Assembly (NCBI RefSeq): GCF_027744825.2
Contig: NC_071348.1
Location: forward strand, 14,045,563-14,109,562
DNA length: 64,000 nt
Direction: 5' to 3'
Origin: Synchiropus splendidus
Lineage: Eukaryota > Chordata > Actinopteri > Syngnathiformes > Callionymidae
Of the stretch, positions 47,689-60,420 are shown one piece after another (position 1 is the stretch's first letter; each line of letters opens with the position of its first letter). The notes beneath the pieces are model-generated. The model saw nothing but the letters and a program-made list of their open reading frames with translations, ran no database searches and had not been told where the DNA came from. The position numbers and the translations under genes are program-made.

Positions 47689-49845
47689 TAAAATCTGTTA
47701 CACACCCACGGGCTGTGAATTGTTCAGTTCATACGCCTCTATTTTACTCCGTGGCACCAGTGTGTCCTTCAATTGCGTAAAGAATAAAGAGAAGCTTTGA
47801 AAATATTAGATATTGTTCAATACTTACAACCATAAATCTTGAACTGATCTTGAATCGACTTGAACTGTGAATGGAGAAGCAACAACAGTGAAACAATCAA
47901 ACTAAGGGGTTGCTTATTTAATTGATGTTGACATGTATTGAATTGATAACAATAAAAAAGCTTTTTAATTCCGAGGAGTAAATCTCAAACTCATCTATCC
48001 ATTTTCACCCGGTCTATTCCTTCCAATTGTCCGGGTGGTGTCGGCGAACTTCGGTTCTTTAAGCTGCGGGTGTGTTTTTGTCTGGGGCTTTTCCCCAGTA
48101 AATGCACCTCAAGCCCCTATAAGTCCACTTCCATGATTGTGTTTTCCTCTTGTTGTGATTTTTCCACTTGGTTTCATCATGTGAAGCCACGCAAGATTAA
48201 TGGCATGTTGCTCAGTGCTGAGAAGAAAAATAAAATGACTGTGAAATGCTGTGTTGGAAACACTTGAAGTCGAAATGAATAAGACCCACCAAGACCTGAC
48301 TCTCCGGAAGGGGAACACCTTCAGTTTGGAGACTCAAAACCACCAAAAGTGTGTGAGCGATCTGGGGGTTTTGGAGAGCGTGACTCACCGTGACGGAATG
48401 CTGCTGCAGTCATGTGACTTCCTCCAGCACAGTTGTATTATTTTGACAGATTCCTACTGTCTCACATGAAATTTCACATGTTAATGTGGAGCACAGAACG
48501 AACAGAAGCATGTTCACATTCCGTGGATTTCCCAGACTGTGCACCTTGCTCGAGTCTGGTCTGGTGGGGTTTTCGTTTTGCATAATAATCCAGTTCACCA
48601 CATCCTCATTACTCAAGTGATGGGAAGAGAGACATTTGTTCTTCCTTCCTCCTGAGACGCTGTGCTTCTATTGGCGTTTGAAATGGTCAGAGTTTGGTCA
48701 TGTGGTCTGGCTGTCCAATTGTCTTTAATGTAGGGAAAATTGTGCAAAGTTGTAACCTTGGATTGAACTATACAAAACTGCATCGTTTTCACTGCTGCTG
48801 TGTATTTTGATGTGATGCCAAACTCTTGCGTAAGCTATTTTGGGACATGGCCCGCCTCTCCCGGTTTTGTCATGTGACATCATTAGTTGGCTTTTCTCTT
48901 TCTCTCTCTCTTTCCTGTTCACGCTTAGTGACTTGAAAGTGCACCTGGTCAGTTAGCATCGCCGGGAGATCTGTGACATCACAGAGCCAGCGGAGAAGTG
49001 TTTATCTTTACGTGTTTTGTTTTACAGTCTCCTCCAGCCCAGGAGGGGAAGTCATTTGTGATCATGTAAACTTGCCCTTCAAAAATAGAAGGATAACAAC
49101 AGGGTGTGTTGCTTGATGCCTCTGCATCAAGAAACAAAAAAAAACAAAGTTACATCAAAATTGCACAAAAAGTAAGATGAAAGACAAGGCGCAGAACAGA
49201 GAAAAAACGGACTGTATTTTGCATTATGAGGTAAAATTAGTGGTGATAGAGAAAAATCTACTCTTTTTCTTCTATTATTTTATGAACCATAATAAACTTA
49301 TGTGCCTTGGTCAATGCATTTTCCCTGTGTATTTTTTAGTATTATTCCACATGAGTTGTTCATCGCCAGCGAAGCCGAGCTTATTTCCACTTATCCTTAT
49401 CCTTATTGATTATGTATATTTATTACTTATTTAGCCCTTTAATGTAGTTTTCTCAATATTCTGATTTCGTCTGACAAGTTTTTAATTCTCTGCATGACTG
49501 TTTTTTTCCATAGTTAATAAGGTTTCTCTCTTCTGCAGGTGATTCGTTTGACACCTCACGTATATTATTTACATGTAAGCTAGGCCATTTGGTTTACACT
49601 GTCAGTAGAAGTTATGCAGTTAAGAGCTCTATCTCTACATGTTGCCTCCTGCTCAAAGCTGCTGAAGGTGATGAGTGACCTCTTTGCTGTATTAAGTGTT
49701 TGTAAACTCAGACTTTCCATCTATCAGCATGCCCTCAAAAGAAAGTTTTCTCCATAGTAAATTCATGGAAATAAATCTCCTAAAGTCGCAGCCCAAGTTA
49801 AAATATTAGTCAGGAATTACATTCTGCTTCAGATTGTTTTGTTGT

Positions 49846-49910
49846 TGAGATCAAACTCAGGTGTTGAGGGCCACATCTGGCCGTGGTAACATTATATATA
49901 GCCCACAACA
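49846..49910 (+). mobile_element. Diverged hAT-type MITE-like repeat, copy 2
   Basis: GATCAAACTCAGG, GAGGGCCACATCTGGCC and ATAGCCCAC follow the same order as the left part of the repeat at 26714. Heavily decayed. Confidence 0.35.
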
Positions 49911-51033
49911 TGACATCAGTATTCATTGTTGGCGTGGTCTGAGGAAAGATGCTTGATGCGCTGATGATGCCATAACTTTTTATTGCAGTCCTACGGTACT
50001 TTACTGCCAACAAAAAGGGGTTGGAGAACTGTGCCAACACACACTCCTGAATCCTCATCCATCCTGCTCCTTGGTGATGTCACAATGCAAACGTAAAACA
50101 TTAAAAGTAAATAATCAATACAGCAACGCCAAACTATATAAAATAATATCTATTCAAAATAATTAGTAGTCTGCCTTCAGCGTTCATAATCGCTAAACAG
50201 TTTAACAGGTTTAAAACAAAATCAAATGAGACTTCCGTGGTTCAACTTTTTAACAATTTCTAACCTCTGTTGCTGACCTTTAGGGGTCACAATTGACCTC
50301 TGACTTCCCTCCAGCTATGGGTGTCAACGGTGCAGGGAGCATGTTACAAAAGCCATAGTTAGGTCAACTCTAAATGTAAGTGTTTTTGAACCTTGCCTCA
50401 CTGGGCCCGGCAAAGATAGATAGAAGAATTGAGAAACCTCCTCCCCAGTACGACAAAGTCGAACGAATCACCAGTGAGTCTGCTATAGTGGAGGCCATTT
50501 CTCGTGTGGAGTTCCAGGACCCTCCATAATAAGCAGCAGACGCCAGCAGGGAGGGGTCTGGTTGTGAAATAGTTAAAGGGTTGAGCCATTTACAGCTGTG
50601 GTGGGTGGGAGTGGAGCCGATCTGTAGGGGGACTCCAGCCATGAAGCGTGGGGGGTTGGGGCTGGAGGCCCCTGCAGCTCTGCACATATGGATGAAGAGT
50701 CATGACTCACAGCCCTCGCTCAGAGGCTTGTTCCCTTCACTCATGCCACTCCCCAAAATCACAGCCAGCGTCCATGTGGGTGACTGAAAAGTGGCAAAAG
50801 TCTCAGAGAAAAGATTTAATCTCTGCCATTCAGCCCTGGTGGAAGAATTAAAAGCTTAATTAGGGAGTAGACGTCAGAAGAGCCAGTCTTCTCTTAATCA
50901 CTATAATAGTACTCACCGGAGTCGGCAGACTCCTCTGGTGCTTCGGGTGGAGCCATTATTGTGGGTGTGTCGTCAAACACGTGTTCTATCAGGAGCTTTT
51001 TTCTTCACTTAATGAACACTTGTGTGTTTCAGG

Positions 51034-51206
51034 ATGCTGTCAGGGCTGAGTGAGTGGTTCTGGCAGGAGCGGCTGTGGTTTCCAGAGGGTCTGGGGTGGG
51101 CTGACCTGGAGGACCGGGATGGACGGATATACGCCAAAGCCAGCGATCTCTGGGCGGCTCTGCCCATCGCTCTTGTATTTCTAATTGTGCGTCAGGTCTT
51201 CGAAAG
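51034..51206 (+). CDS. cers2: cers2 coding exon 1: N-terminus and TM1
   Basis: ATG at 51034 is one base after the acceptor gtttcag. It encodes [20 protein letters not shown], then [19 protein letters not shown] and the hydrophobic segment [11 protein letters not shown]. The donor is gtcagt. Confidence 0.95.
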
Positions 51207-54200
51207 GTCAGTATGCTGTTACATATTGTATACATTAAATATGAATGTTCCCTGCTGGGTGCCATTTTTAATTCAAGCTCAGATGGTAGATGGATACACA
51301 AAATCATGTTAATGACATTTGTGTAAAATATTTATTATTATTTAAAAATAAAAAGGAATTGGTGACTGAATGATCGCCAGGTTTTTGTCGCTTGAATGTG
51401 TGAAGCGGTCGACCTCCCACTGAGTGCAATGATTTATTTAAATATATATACATGCTGTGAGCGAGTATTTTGACCTTTTAAATGCAACATTATTCACTAC
51501 TCAAGTCACACAGAATTCGAGTTGACCTTGTCCGGAACTGACTGTCCTCAGACATCCCCCAAAACAAATGTTCATGAAGACTTTGAACCTGTCCTAGGGC
51601 CTCACGCCAGTATTACTACGTCTCTCAGTCAGGAACTATGAACCTATTCATGTTGTAATACTTCTATTTTTTTAATGACCTTAATCTTTTTTTGTGATCA
51701 CTCAGTATGTGTGAGGCTACAGCAGAGATGTGCATAAAACCACCACTATACAGTGCAGTATTCTCATTTATGTTATTGATCAAATGTTTTTGGCGTGAGC
51801 GAGGTTCTGGCTGTTATAAATCAATGAGTCATCTTCTTCAAATCTGGTTAGGAGTCATTCTAGGTACTTACACAGGCACTGGTTTAATCTTTCAGAAAAT
51901 AACTTTTGGAAATAGTGGCCTAACCTGTACTGCTTGATGGATAATACAGTTTAGCAGAAGAGTGGAGGTTTTTTTTACATGTTGTTATGAGTATTCTTAT
52001 ACAATTTGGCATCTTGGCAGTTATTGCTTGACTCCTCTTTCATAGTTGAACTTTTTAAATTGCAGGACCGTTGCTACACCTTTAGCGGCTGTCCTCGGTG
52101 TGAAAGAAACAAAAAGGTTCAAAGTCCCTCACAACCCCATCCTGGAGTCGTACTACTGTGACATCAACAAACACCCCTCACAGGTACAAGCTAGCACTCA
52201 CGGTGGGGCATGAGACACTAGGATGTATGTGAAAAATCGGATGTCCCGTCTGCAGATCTCAACAGTGAGTCTGAGCAAACAGACTGGTTTCTCAGAGCGA
52301 CAGGTGCAGCGCTGGTTCAGGAGACGGAGAAATCAGGACCGACCGAGTCTGCTGAAAAAGTTCAGAGAAGCCAGGTGAGTGCGACATGCACACAGCTACA
52401 TGTATGGTTCCCGGCAGACTAGACAGATGCCCCACGTTATGAGCATATTTCGGAGAGCAGAAGCGACCTCTATTTTTAGCATGTGCTCATTACAATGCGA
52501 CTTGGCGGCGACCCTGCCTGTACACATCACAGCTGTGCAGTGAGCCATTTGCACACACGACACATTGGCACATGACCACAACAGCAGGGCCTCTGTCACT
52601 ACTGATGGGCATTTACTGTAACAGAAGCAGAGGTCATCCAACAGCAGGAGTGGCACAAATTCCTGAGTCAGTGTCTGACGGTAAGTGTGGTGGTATGTGT
52701 CAGATACAGAGTTGCAAGGTAAACTGAGTAAGCCTGCCAGTAAATTCTATCATTTTCATCTCTTTTGCTAGGAATCCTGCAACTAGTTTAGTTAGTTTTG
52801 AACCGACATTGAAAATTGTAAATTGTATTGCATGTAACAATTATATATGAAGCTGTAACTATTTCTTCTGTATGTAAAGTATAGTTCAAGAATCATTTTC
52901 TCAGTGAAGTTGTGACTGAACTAAGAAAATTAAATGGACAAACAATTTTGCAATGGACTGATGGTTGATCTTTTTTTTAAATTATTGTGAATATTACATT
53001 TTTTAATCTCAATCGCACTAAAGCTTGTTGTTGAGCCTCTTCAGTGCCTCCGAGGTTATTCTGAAGAATGTTCTTGACAGTCTCTGTTATGTTGGGTTGT
53101 TGAAGTAAACAAATGTTTCCATGAAGAAAGCATTATTGGCCCTGCTGTTGGGAACATCTTCGCCAAAATTACATATAGAACAGTTACAAAATGTGTGATT
53201 CATTTGCCATTAATCACGAGTTAACTCACGAGTTAAAAAATAGAACTCTATTGACAACTATTAAGTCCATTTAAGTATGCATCATTGGCAGATTCCGATC
53301 CCTAGTATTCAGTCAATAAAATATACTTGGTCAGACCTTCAGTAGTTTTCACATACCCCATGCAAACATACAGTGTGAATGACTGCTAAATTTTAATTTG
53401 ATGTGATGGTTTGAACACACGTTCTGTTATTTGTTGGCTTTAACGTCGAGAACTGACACATTAAAACTGCCAAGAATATAGTTTTGTTCTATTTTTTTGC
53501 TAACAGTGAACAAATATTTCACAAATTTCATTTGAGATTGTATCAAATTTGAAGGGCGTCCGCCACTGTATACCAATCTCTTGCGGACCACCTGAAATCA
53601 CTTGGAGGACTGGATTTTGTCCCCCAGGCCTTGAGGTTTACTCTGCTTTGAGGGGTCACAGGGGGTAAAGTCTATCTCAGCTACAACATGAAGTAAGGAA
53701 GTAGTTCACAGGGTTCAGTGAAGTCTGGGTTTCTTCAACTACAAATTTTAAGATGCTTATAATAGATAGTGTTGAGTGGAGGGATGAAGACACAATAATA
53801 ACTGTGGCTATTATTTAGTGAAATAGACCTTTTTTGCTTACTTAAACTTAGCTTGTGCTGACTGATCAGAGAAGAGTCAGCAGCAGCTATTGCAAAAGTG
53901 AGTGTCACTAAGTGTACACTCGTTGAAAAAGAGCACACCACTGGGTGACATGCACAAATTCATTCAATCCACCTTAATTTATGACCAACTTATCTCAGCA
54001 CAACAAACCAGCAGAGTGAGGGCCACATTATTCATAAATATTAACTGCAAACACTGCTGCCTTTACACCACTGATGGAGAGTGCAGTGCTCAGTGAGACA
54101 CGCAGAAGGTCAGCTACTGGGGCATACATTGGATGCGCGTGTGGGCGTGTGCAGATGTTCATGTGACTGCATTTTTGTCGCTCGCTGGCCGTTGTCTGGT

Positions 54201-56454
54201 CTTCCGTTGTGTGCGATTTGAAATGTCTTCCCGTGAATTGCTCTATTGTGTGTGTTCACACAACAGACGTTTTTGTTTGTCCTACTCTCCTCGCTGGTGT
54301 CGCCCCCGCACACAGACTGCTCTTTCTGTCAGCCTATACGTCTCACTGTACTTTCACTGGACGGACTATTTGTCCACCTGTGGGAGAGAACGGCCTCTCA
54401 CCGGTTCTGTCAGCGGATATTAAGAGGAAGAATACACGCACTCTGACAGCTCCCATTGTCCATCACTCATATGTGTTAATAATATTCTCCAATGGTCTGT
54501 GTGTGTGCCATGTGATAATGCCTCAACGATCAATGCCTCATTAAGTGGAGAATGTGTTCTATGTATGTTTGCTCTCTTACAGTTGGAGATTTACCTTTTA
54601 CCTTCTTGCTTTCATTGCTGGCCTGGCCGCACTCGTGGATGTGAGTAGCCTTCTCTCCTCTTGTCATTATTACTCATCTTGCAGCTGCAGCAGCACCAGA
54701 TTTTCCCCCATCGTTGCGGCAGATTTGACTCATTCCCACTGTGACTCAGATAAAATAAATAACCGCACCTGATGGCTTGTGGTGTCTCATTCATTCACTG
54801 TCTCCTCTTGCAGAAACCATGGCTGTACGACTTGAAGGAGATGTGGGAAGGCTTCCCTGTGCTGGTAAGCTTCTGCTTTTTGTACCTTCCTATGTTTAGA
54901 TTTCAAGATAAACAAGCATGGATTTCCCCACTCCATGACAACCAGAGACCTAAAATACAAAGATTGTGCCTCTTAGATCTCTTGTATGACCAGATCTGGG
55001 TTCTGTTCTTGTTTCAGACTTTGCTACCATCTCAGTATTGGTACTACATGATCGAACTTGGATTCTACAGCTCTCTACTCTTCAGCGTGGCGTCTGATGT
55101 TAAACGTAAAGTGCGTGACATTTTCTAAATGTGTTAAGAAATCAATACATTTAAATAGAAGAGGAGGGAGGCGTTCTGTCCTTGGAGCATGGTCCCTTTG
55201 ACATCTGGCTGCGACAGTGTGGACATTAGACTGTTGTTGCTTGCTTGATCGTGTGTGTGTGTGTGTGTGGACTTTGATCTGCGTCGGTCAGCTGAGCTCA
55301 GTGGGGGGATTTCTCGCTAATGGTCACATTGTGTTCCTTCAAACACAACAGTAAACTATTTTTAACCGCCAATTTCTTATATCTCCTCAACACTCTCTTG
55401 CACTGTCTGCAGGACTTTAAGGAACAGATTGTCCACCATGTTGCTACCATCCTCCTCATCAGCTTCTCCTGGTGTGTCAACTACATCCGTGCTGGAACTC
55501 TCATCATGCTGGTGCATGATTCCTCCGATTACCTTCTGGAGGTAATATAGTCCAACGAATCCTCCTTTAAAACAATGAATCCTCATAATCATTTAAAAAT
55601 ACAGATCATGTGACTTCAGTCAGCTGACATATATCACGTGTTTGTCCATCCGGTGAGCTGTAAGTGAAGTCACATGTGTCACGACGTGTCTCGGACATCA
55701 TGTCTTTATTCATGTCTTCTCGAAAACGCACGGTCACATTAATACCGTAAAACGTGACTTACTAAACAGTGTCCCCTGGTGTTCAGATCTATCTACTACA
55801 CCACTAATCCTCTGACTTCTGTTTTTGTCAGTCTGCAAAGATGTTCAACTATGCTGGGTGGCGAAATGCCTGCAACTACATCTTCATAGTTTTTGCTGCC
55901 GTTTTCATCGTCACTCGTCTCTTCATCTTCCCTTTCCGGTACATCCCATACCAAGCATCTGATAAGCCACACAATATTATTAAACCATGCTGCCAGTACT
56001 CAAAGTAATTGACCCATTCTTCCCTGCAGGATTCTATACTGCACGTGGGTGTATCCAGTGACTGTCTATGAACCCTTTTTTGGGTACTACTTTTTTAATG
56101 GTCTTTTGATGGTGTTGCAATGCCTACATATCTTCTGGGCCATCCTCATCATACGGATAGCGGTGCGATTCCTTAGCAACAACGTAAGTGAGCACAGTTT
56201 ATTTCCTGTTGCAGATGATGTTGTAAAACTGTAGAGGAAGAGGCTTGAAGAACTCAGAGCCCTGTGATGCGCAGAAAAATAACAACCTGTTTATATTTTT
56301 TTTTCAGGAAAAGGTAGATGATGAAAGGAGCGACAAGGAAGAGACTGAGTCAGAAGATGAGGATGAGGAGAGGGAGGAAAAAAGTGTGCTGAAAAACGGG
56401 CCGGTGCAGAATGGTCACACAGTGCACAACAATAACCACAGCAAGAAAGAGTGA
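51034..56454 (+). CDS. cers2: Ceramide synthase 2, complete CDS (10 exons, 382 aa)
   Basis: This is a multi-pass endoplasmic reticulum enzyme that N-acylates sphinganine and sphingosine with acyl-CoA. Mammalian CERS2 prefers C22-C24 chains. Exons 51034-51206, 52066-52183, 52256-52374, 54583-54640, 54814-54864, 55018-55110, 55413-55541, 55832-55938, 56030-56183 and 56308-56454 join to 383 codons with TGA; human CERS2 is 380 aa. TM1 is at about aa 38-56. The homeobox-like segment has WFRRRRNQ at 117-124. The TLC/Lag1 domain (about 131-332) contains the catalytic His-His pair at 212-213 ([16 protein letters not shown]) and DSSDYLLE. The acidic tail [16 protein letters not shown] keeps the CK2-type serines phosphorylated in mammals. 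The N-terminus is [14 protein letters not shown], so the Asn19 glycosylation sequon of human CERS2 is absent. I cannot tell cers2a from cers2b. Confidence 0.94.
51207..52065 (+). other. cers2: cers2 intron after coding exon 1
   Basis: An 859-bp AT-rich GT-AG intron; no other feature recognised. Confidence 0.9.
52066..52183 (+). CDS. cers2: cers2 coding exon 2: start of homeobox-like region
   Basis: Encodes [20 protein letters not shown] and ends [11 protein letters not shown]. The acceptor is attgcag and the donor gtacaa. Confidence 0.92.
52256..52374 (+). CDS. cers2: cers2 coding exon 3: homeobox-like helix
   Basis: Encodes [20 protein letters not shown] and [14 protein letters not shown]. 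The homeodomain recognition-helix remnant is intact. Only 72 bp separate it from the previous exon. The donor is gtgagt. Confidence 0.95.
52375..54582 (+). other. cers2: cers2 intron (2.2 kb)
   Basis: A GT-AG intron, AT-rich, with a diverged repeat fragment at 53559-53650 and no coding sequence. Confidence 0.9.
53559..53650 (-). mobile_element. Diverged hAT-type MITE-like repeat, copy 3 (reverse orientation)
   Basis: GCGGACCACCTGAAATCACT followed by GGACTGGATTTTGTCCCCCA and GGCCTTGAGGTTTA. The reverse complement aligns with the left end of the copy at 26714 (TCAAACTCAAGGCC type). Confidence 0.45.
54583..54640 (+). CDS. cers2: cers2 coding exon 4: TM segment
   Basis: Encodes [19 protein letters not shown]. 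The acceptor is cttacag and the donor gtgagt. Confidence 0.94.
54814..54864 (+). CDS. cers2: cers2 coding exon 5
   Basis: Encodes [18 protein letters not shown] 51-bp phase 0-0 exon flanked by cttgcag and gtaagc. Confidence 0.93.
55018..55110 (+). CDS. cers2: cers2 coding exon 6: TLC domain
   Basis: Encodes [20 protein letters not shown] and [11 protein letters not shown]. Phase 0-0, flanked by gtttcag and gtgcgt. Confidence 0.95.
55413..55541 (+). CDS. cers2: cers2 coding exon 7: catalytic Lag1 motif
   Basis: Encodes [20 protein letters not shown] and ends [10 protein letters not shown]. The double histidine falls at residues 212-213, as in the mammalian enzyme. Phase 0-0. Confidence 0.96.
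55832..55938 (+). CDS. cers2: cers2 coding exon 8: TM segment
   Basis: Encodes [20 protein letters not shown] followed by [15 protein letters not shown]. The acceptor is tttgtcag and the donor gtacat. Confidence 0.94.
56030..56183 (+). CDS. cers2: cers2 coding exon 9: acyl-selectivity loop and last TM
   Basis: Encodes [20 protein letters not shown] and then [16 protein letters not shown]. The loop between the last two membrane spans has been shown in mammals to set acyl-chain preference. The donor is gtaagt. Confidence 0.94.
56308..56454 (+). CDS. cers2: cers2 coding exon 10: acidic cytosolic tail and stop
   Basis: Encodes [20 protein letters not shown], then a Lys/Asn/His-rich ending (NNNHSKKE) and TGA at 56452-56454. 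The acceptor is ttttttcag. Confidence 0.94.
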   Translation, partial: EKVDDERSDKEETESEDEDEEREEKSVLKNGPVQNGHTVHNNNHSKKE

Positions 56455-57870
56455 AAAGTATCAGACGGACTCATGCCCTGCTGCAGAAGAAGGGGTGATG
56501 CAGAAAGGGGGGGTGGGAGGAATTCCTTAAGACCAAGAACAACAAGTACCTGAAGAAAAAAACGACACTGTTATATTTGCACAGCGCACACACACATTTC
56601 GTTCTACTTTTTAGGGGGCACAACGTTCCTGTGGGTGATACACACTACATGAAGTGGACCAGCTTTTCCGCTGAGTCATGTGTTGTCATTGTTGCCAGTC
56701 CCCTGATGTTAAAGAGACAGGAAGGAAAATGGAGAGGACATCAGAGGGGAGTGATGCTCTATGATAGCTTTCCTTGTCCGTTTCGTGCCTTAGAGTGGAG
56801 TTATGGCCTTTAAAGATGGCGATTTGAAAATGCGCTTTTCTCATCTTTTTGCGTCGTTGGACCAAGAGTCCTGTGAAATTGAGAAACAGCATTTAACTGC
56901 TTACATTTCTGTCTATGCAAATATGTGTTTGTTCTGTGATTGCGGCGTCCTTGCACGGATCCACAGTGTTTCTTAATGGTCTGGCGCAAGGACAGTTAGT
57001 CTCTACTTTCCAAAGTGGCCTGTCATGAGTCTGCCTGTGCCTGGCAGTTGAACAGCTCATTTAGTGTTTGATGACATCAACCAATACCAGGAATAGATAA
57101 ATCCCGCATATCCTGTCGTGCTATTCTGCATTCATCTCAGCTGCCAAAAATGTTTCACCTCTTGATCTCCACGTCAGTCTTGGAAATGAGATCTGACGGT
57201 CTGACACTAGCGTTTCAGATGAACCGGAGTGTCCTGTAGCGTACTTGTCAGAGCCGAATGTTTGTCTGTCACAGCTGAAGCAGTTGCGAGCAGAATGGCA
57301 CCAATGATGCCACCCACAGCAAATTCAAATGTACACAGTGATGGTAGAGAAAATATAGTTCAGTTACTGGCATCTGCAAACGAGGGGTGATTCCTATGGA
57401 TTAAAAAAAAAAACACAAACAAAAAAAACGTAATATGACCGATTAATGAGTGATTTAAAAACGGTTTACAAATGATGTAGAAAGTGTTTGAGTTTTAGGC
57501 CTTTGATAATGAAATTATCTTTTGCAATGATGTTGCCATGCTTTAATGTTTTTGTATATTAAGTGCCTTATCTGTCATGCAAGGGATGCTCTCTCCTCTC
57601 TTTATGTCCTCTGCTCTTTTCTGTCTCCACCTCACTTGCATGTCCTCTCCTGTCACTCAGCTTCCTCTCTCACAACCATGACCTTCCTGTCAGGAGGAAA
57701 AACTCTCATTCAGCTGCCACACCCATTGTTACTAACTCTGACCTACCAGCAACCAATCATCCCTGGTGACATCGATAGAACAGAAGTGTCTCAATTACAG
57801 TGTTATTATTATGTTGTTTAATGATGCATAAGTATTGTTATTAATAATAAAATCAAAAATCATAAACCAC
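56455..57870 (+). other. cers2: Probable cers2 3' UTR
   Basis: No coding sequence. ATTAAA occurs at 57400-57405 and AATAAA at 57846-57851, so the transcript end is uncertain. Confidence 0.5.
57846..57851 (+). terminator. cers2: Polyadenylation signal AATAAA (cers2 candidate)
   Basis: Canonical hexamer 1.4 kb after the cers2 stop codon. Confidence 0.4.
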
Positions 57871-58139
57871 AAGTATTCTGTTGTCGAAATATGTTTATTT
57901 CCCTTTTCTGTGTACACAACATTAAGTAAGGTGGCAAACACATTAAGGTCAGCTTGCAGAAAACAAACTTGTCGCTCACTCAAAAAGTACTTTTTCATTT
58001 CTACTTCGATGCATTAGGGGCCTTCATCAAGTCGCATGAAGCTGGCTCAATCACCTTTTTGTACATTAATAAGAGCTAAATCCCATGATAAAAACCAAAA
58101 ATATAACCTTATAGTATTCCAGTCAGAGAGAACTAGATA

Positions 58140-58336
58140 CGCCTCCCTCATTTTCACTGAGCCGACCCTTCTCACCCTGGACATGGACTGTTTGTTCCTC
58201 TTCCCTCTGGCAGGAGGCTACGGTCCATCCAGACCAGAACCTCCCGTCACATGAACAGCTTCTTCCCCTCGGCCGTCAGACTGTTGAATTCGTGAACAGC
58301 CTTGTTGTTGTTTTATTTTATTTTATTTTATTTTTG
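58140..58336 (+). mobile_element. 3' end of a LINE-type (non-LTR) retrotransposon
   Basis: The frame 58212-58295 encodes RRLRSIQTRTSRHMNSFFPS then AVRLLNS and a stop. The NSFFPSAVRLLN ending is typical of the extreme C-terminus of fish L2/CR1-like LINE polyproteins. It is followed by a TTTTA pentamer run (58312-58336) as the tail. The rest of the reverse transcriptase is missing, as expected for a 5'-truncated insertion. Confidence 0.65.
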
Positions 58337-58539
58337 ACTGCACGTTATTCCAAAACACTTTCCTAGTTAGTGGGCTCCCCACTGACCATGGCAATAAATT
58401 AATTGATCGCTTTCGAGGGTAAAAAAAAAAACCAGGAGGTTTATGGCTAAAATAGTTTACATATACCGTCTGTGTAGATGTCAGCAGATCTCTACCTATG
58501 GAAATGAATGTGTTTTAAAAATAATGGTGGAGGTGCATG

Positions 58540-59165
<626 letters not shown>

Positions 59166-60420
59166 TTGGCTGTGGATGAAGGATGAAAACAAGTTTATTG
59201 TTATGACGTCAGTCTAGCTAGACGTTCAGTTAAATTTCACAACCACATCATGTGATATTTCAGCAAAAATATAGATACAATATTGCGCAATCAATATTGT
59301 ATTGTATCGAGTGTATCGATATTTTCTTACACCCCTACTGAACGTGTCAGAGATGTGACTGGAACCATTTACGAGCAGTGTCTTCGATATCCTTATAAGG
59401 AACATCTGCATGGTGTTCTGACACTCACCTCTAAATTTACCTCTGGAAGATATTTTAGAAATGTTAGTGAGTCAGTATCCTCAATTTATACTATACTATA
59501 CCATAAAAATGAAGGTCACCATTCATGTCACTAATAAAAGGACTCTGCGTGATGCTACTAAACTCATATAAATTAATGATATAAATTGGCACAAAAATAT
59601 ATTTCTGTAAATTTTAAAGAAGAGAAATTCTAAAAACTAAGAGTGTCTCGTCGGTGCTAAATATTGTTTTGAAAGATGAAAATGTGTTTACCTGTGAGGA
59701 GGAGAAACATTGGTTTGCCAGTGAGGAGCCATAGAATGACAAAGATGGCAGCCACGACTGCAATCTCACTCCCTGAACACTCAAAGAGGACCATTTGACA
59801 GACTTCATTACGGGTGTTGTAGTGAACCACTCACGCACAATGAAGGAGCTTTTTCAAAGGTTCGTCGGCATCTTTTTTGATGAATAAAACTGTAAAGTTT
59901 ATGTTGTCCACAAAAGGGAGGACATCTCGACTCTCATTCTTCTAAAGTTCAAGATTTAAGATCTTATTTTCATCTGTAGGAGGCGGTGGGTTTTATTTAT
60001 ATATTGCAAACTTAAAGGTTTTAAATTGCAAACATTTTAAATTCGATTTTGACATGAACCTGAACATGAATGAAGTGTTGTGTTATTTTACAGTGTTTTC
60101 CATATTTTTTATTTTTATGAAATTATTATTATATGAAGGAGTCAATACGTCAACACGAATGTCACATCTTTAAAGTGACAGCTATGTGCCCAAATGACGA
60201 AAAATCGAAAAATCGTCTCGCATTGTTTGGATGAATTTAACGAATCTCAACTATACAGTTTAGATGGGACCGCCCACCGAATTACAGTGGAAAGTGAAAG
60301 AGAAAATAAAATTTAAAAAAAAGTGACAAAAAGTGGAAAATACTTAATAAAAAAGCGTTATAGAAAGATACAAACAGTTCTTCGGGAACTTACTATTTAC
60401 GATGTTCGAGCAACACTCGG

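Larger units (their letters stand above)
44570..51032 (+). other. cers2: cers2 leader intron (6.5 kb)
   Basis: Runs from gtaagt to gtgtttcag. It contains microsatellites (47009-47065, 47509-47569), a probable LINE-tail fragment (45677-45735), a hairpin (47659-47688) and repeat fragments. The assignment depends on the 5' UTR exon being real. Confidence 0.5.
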
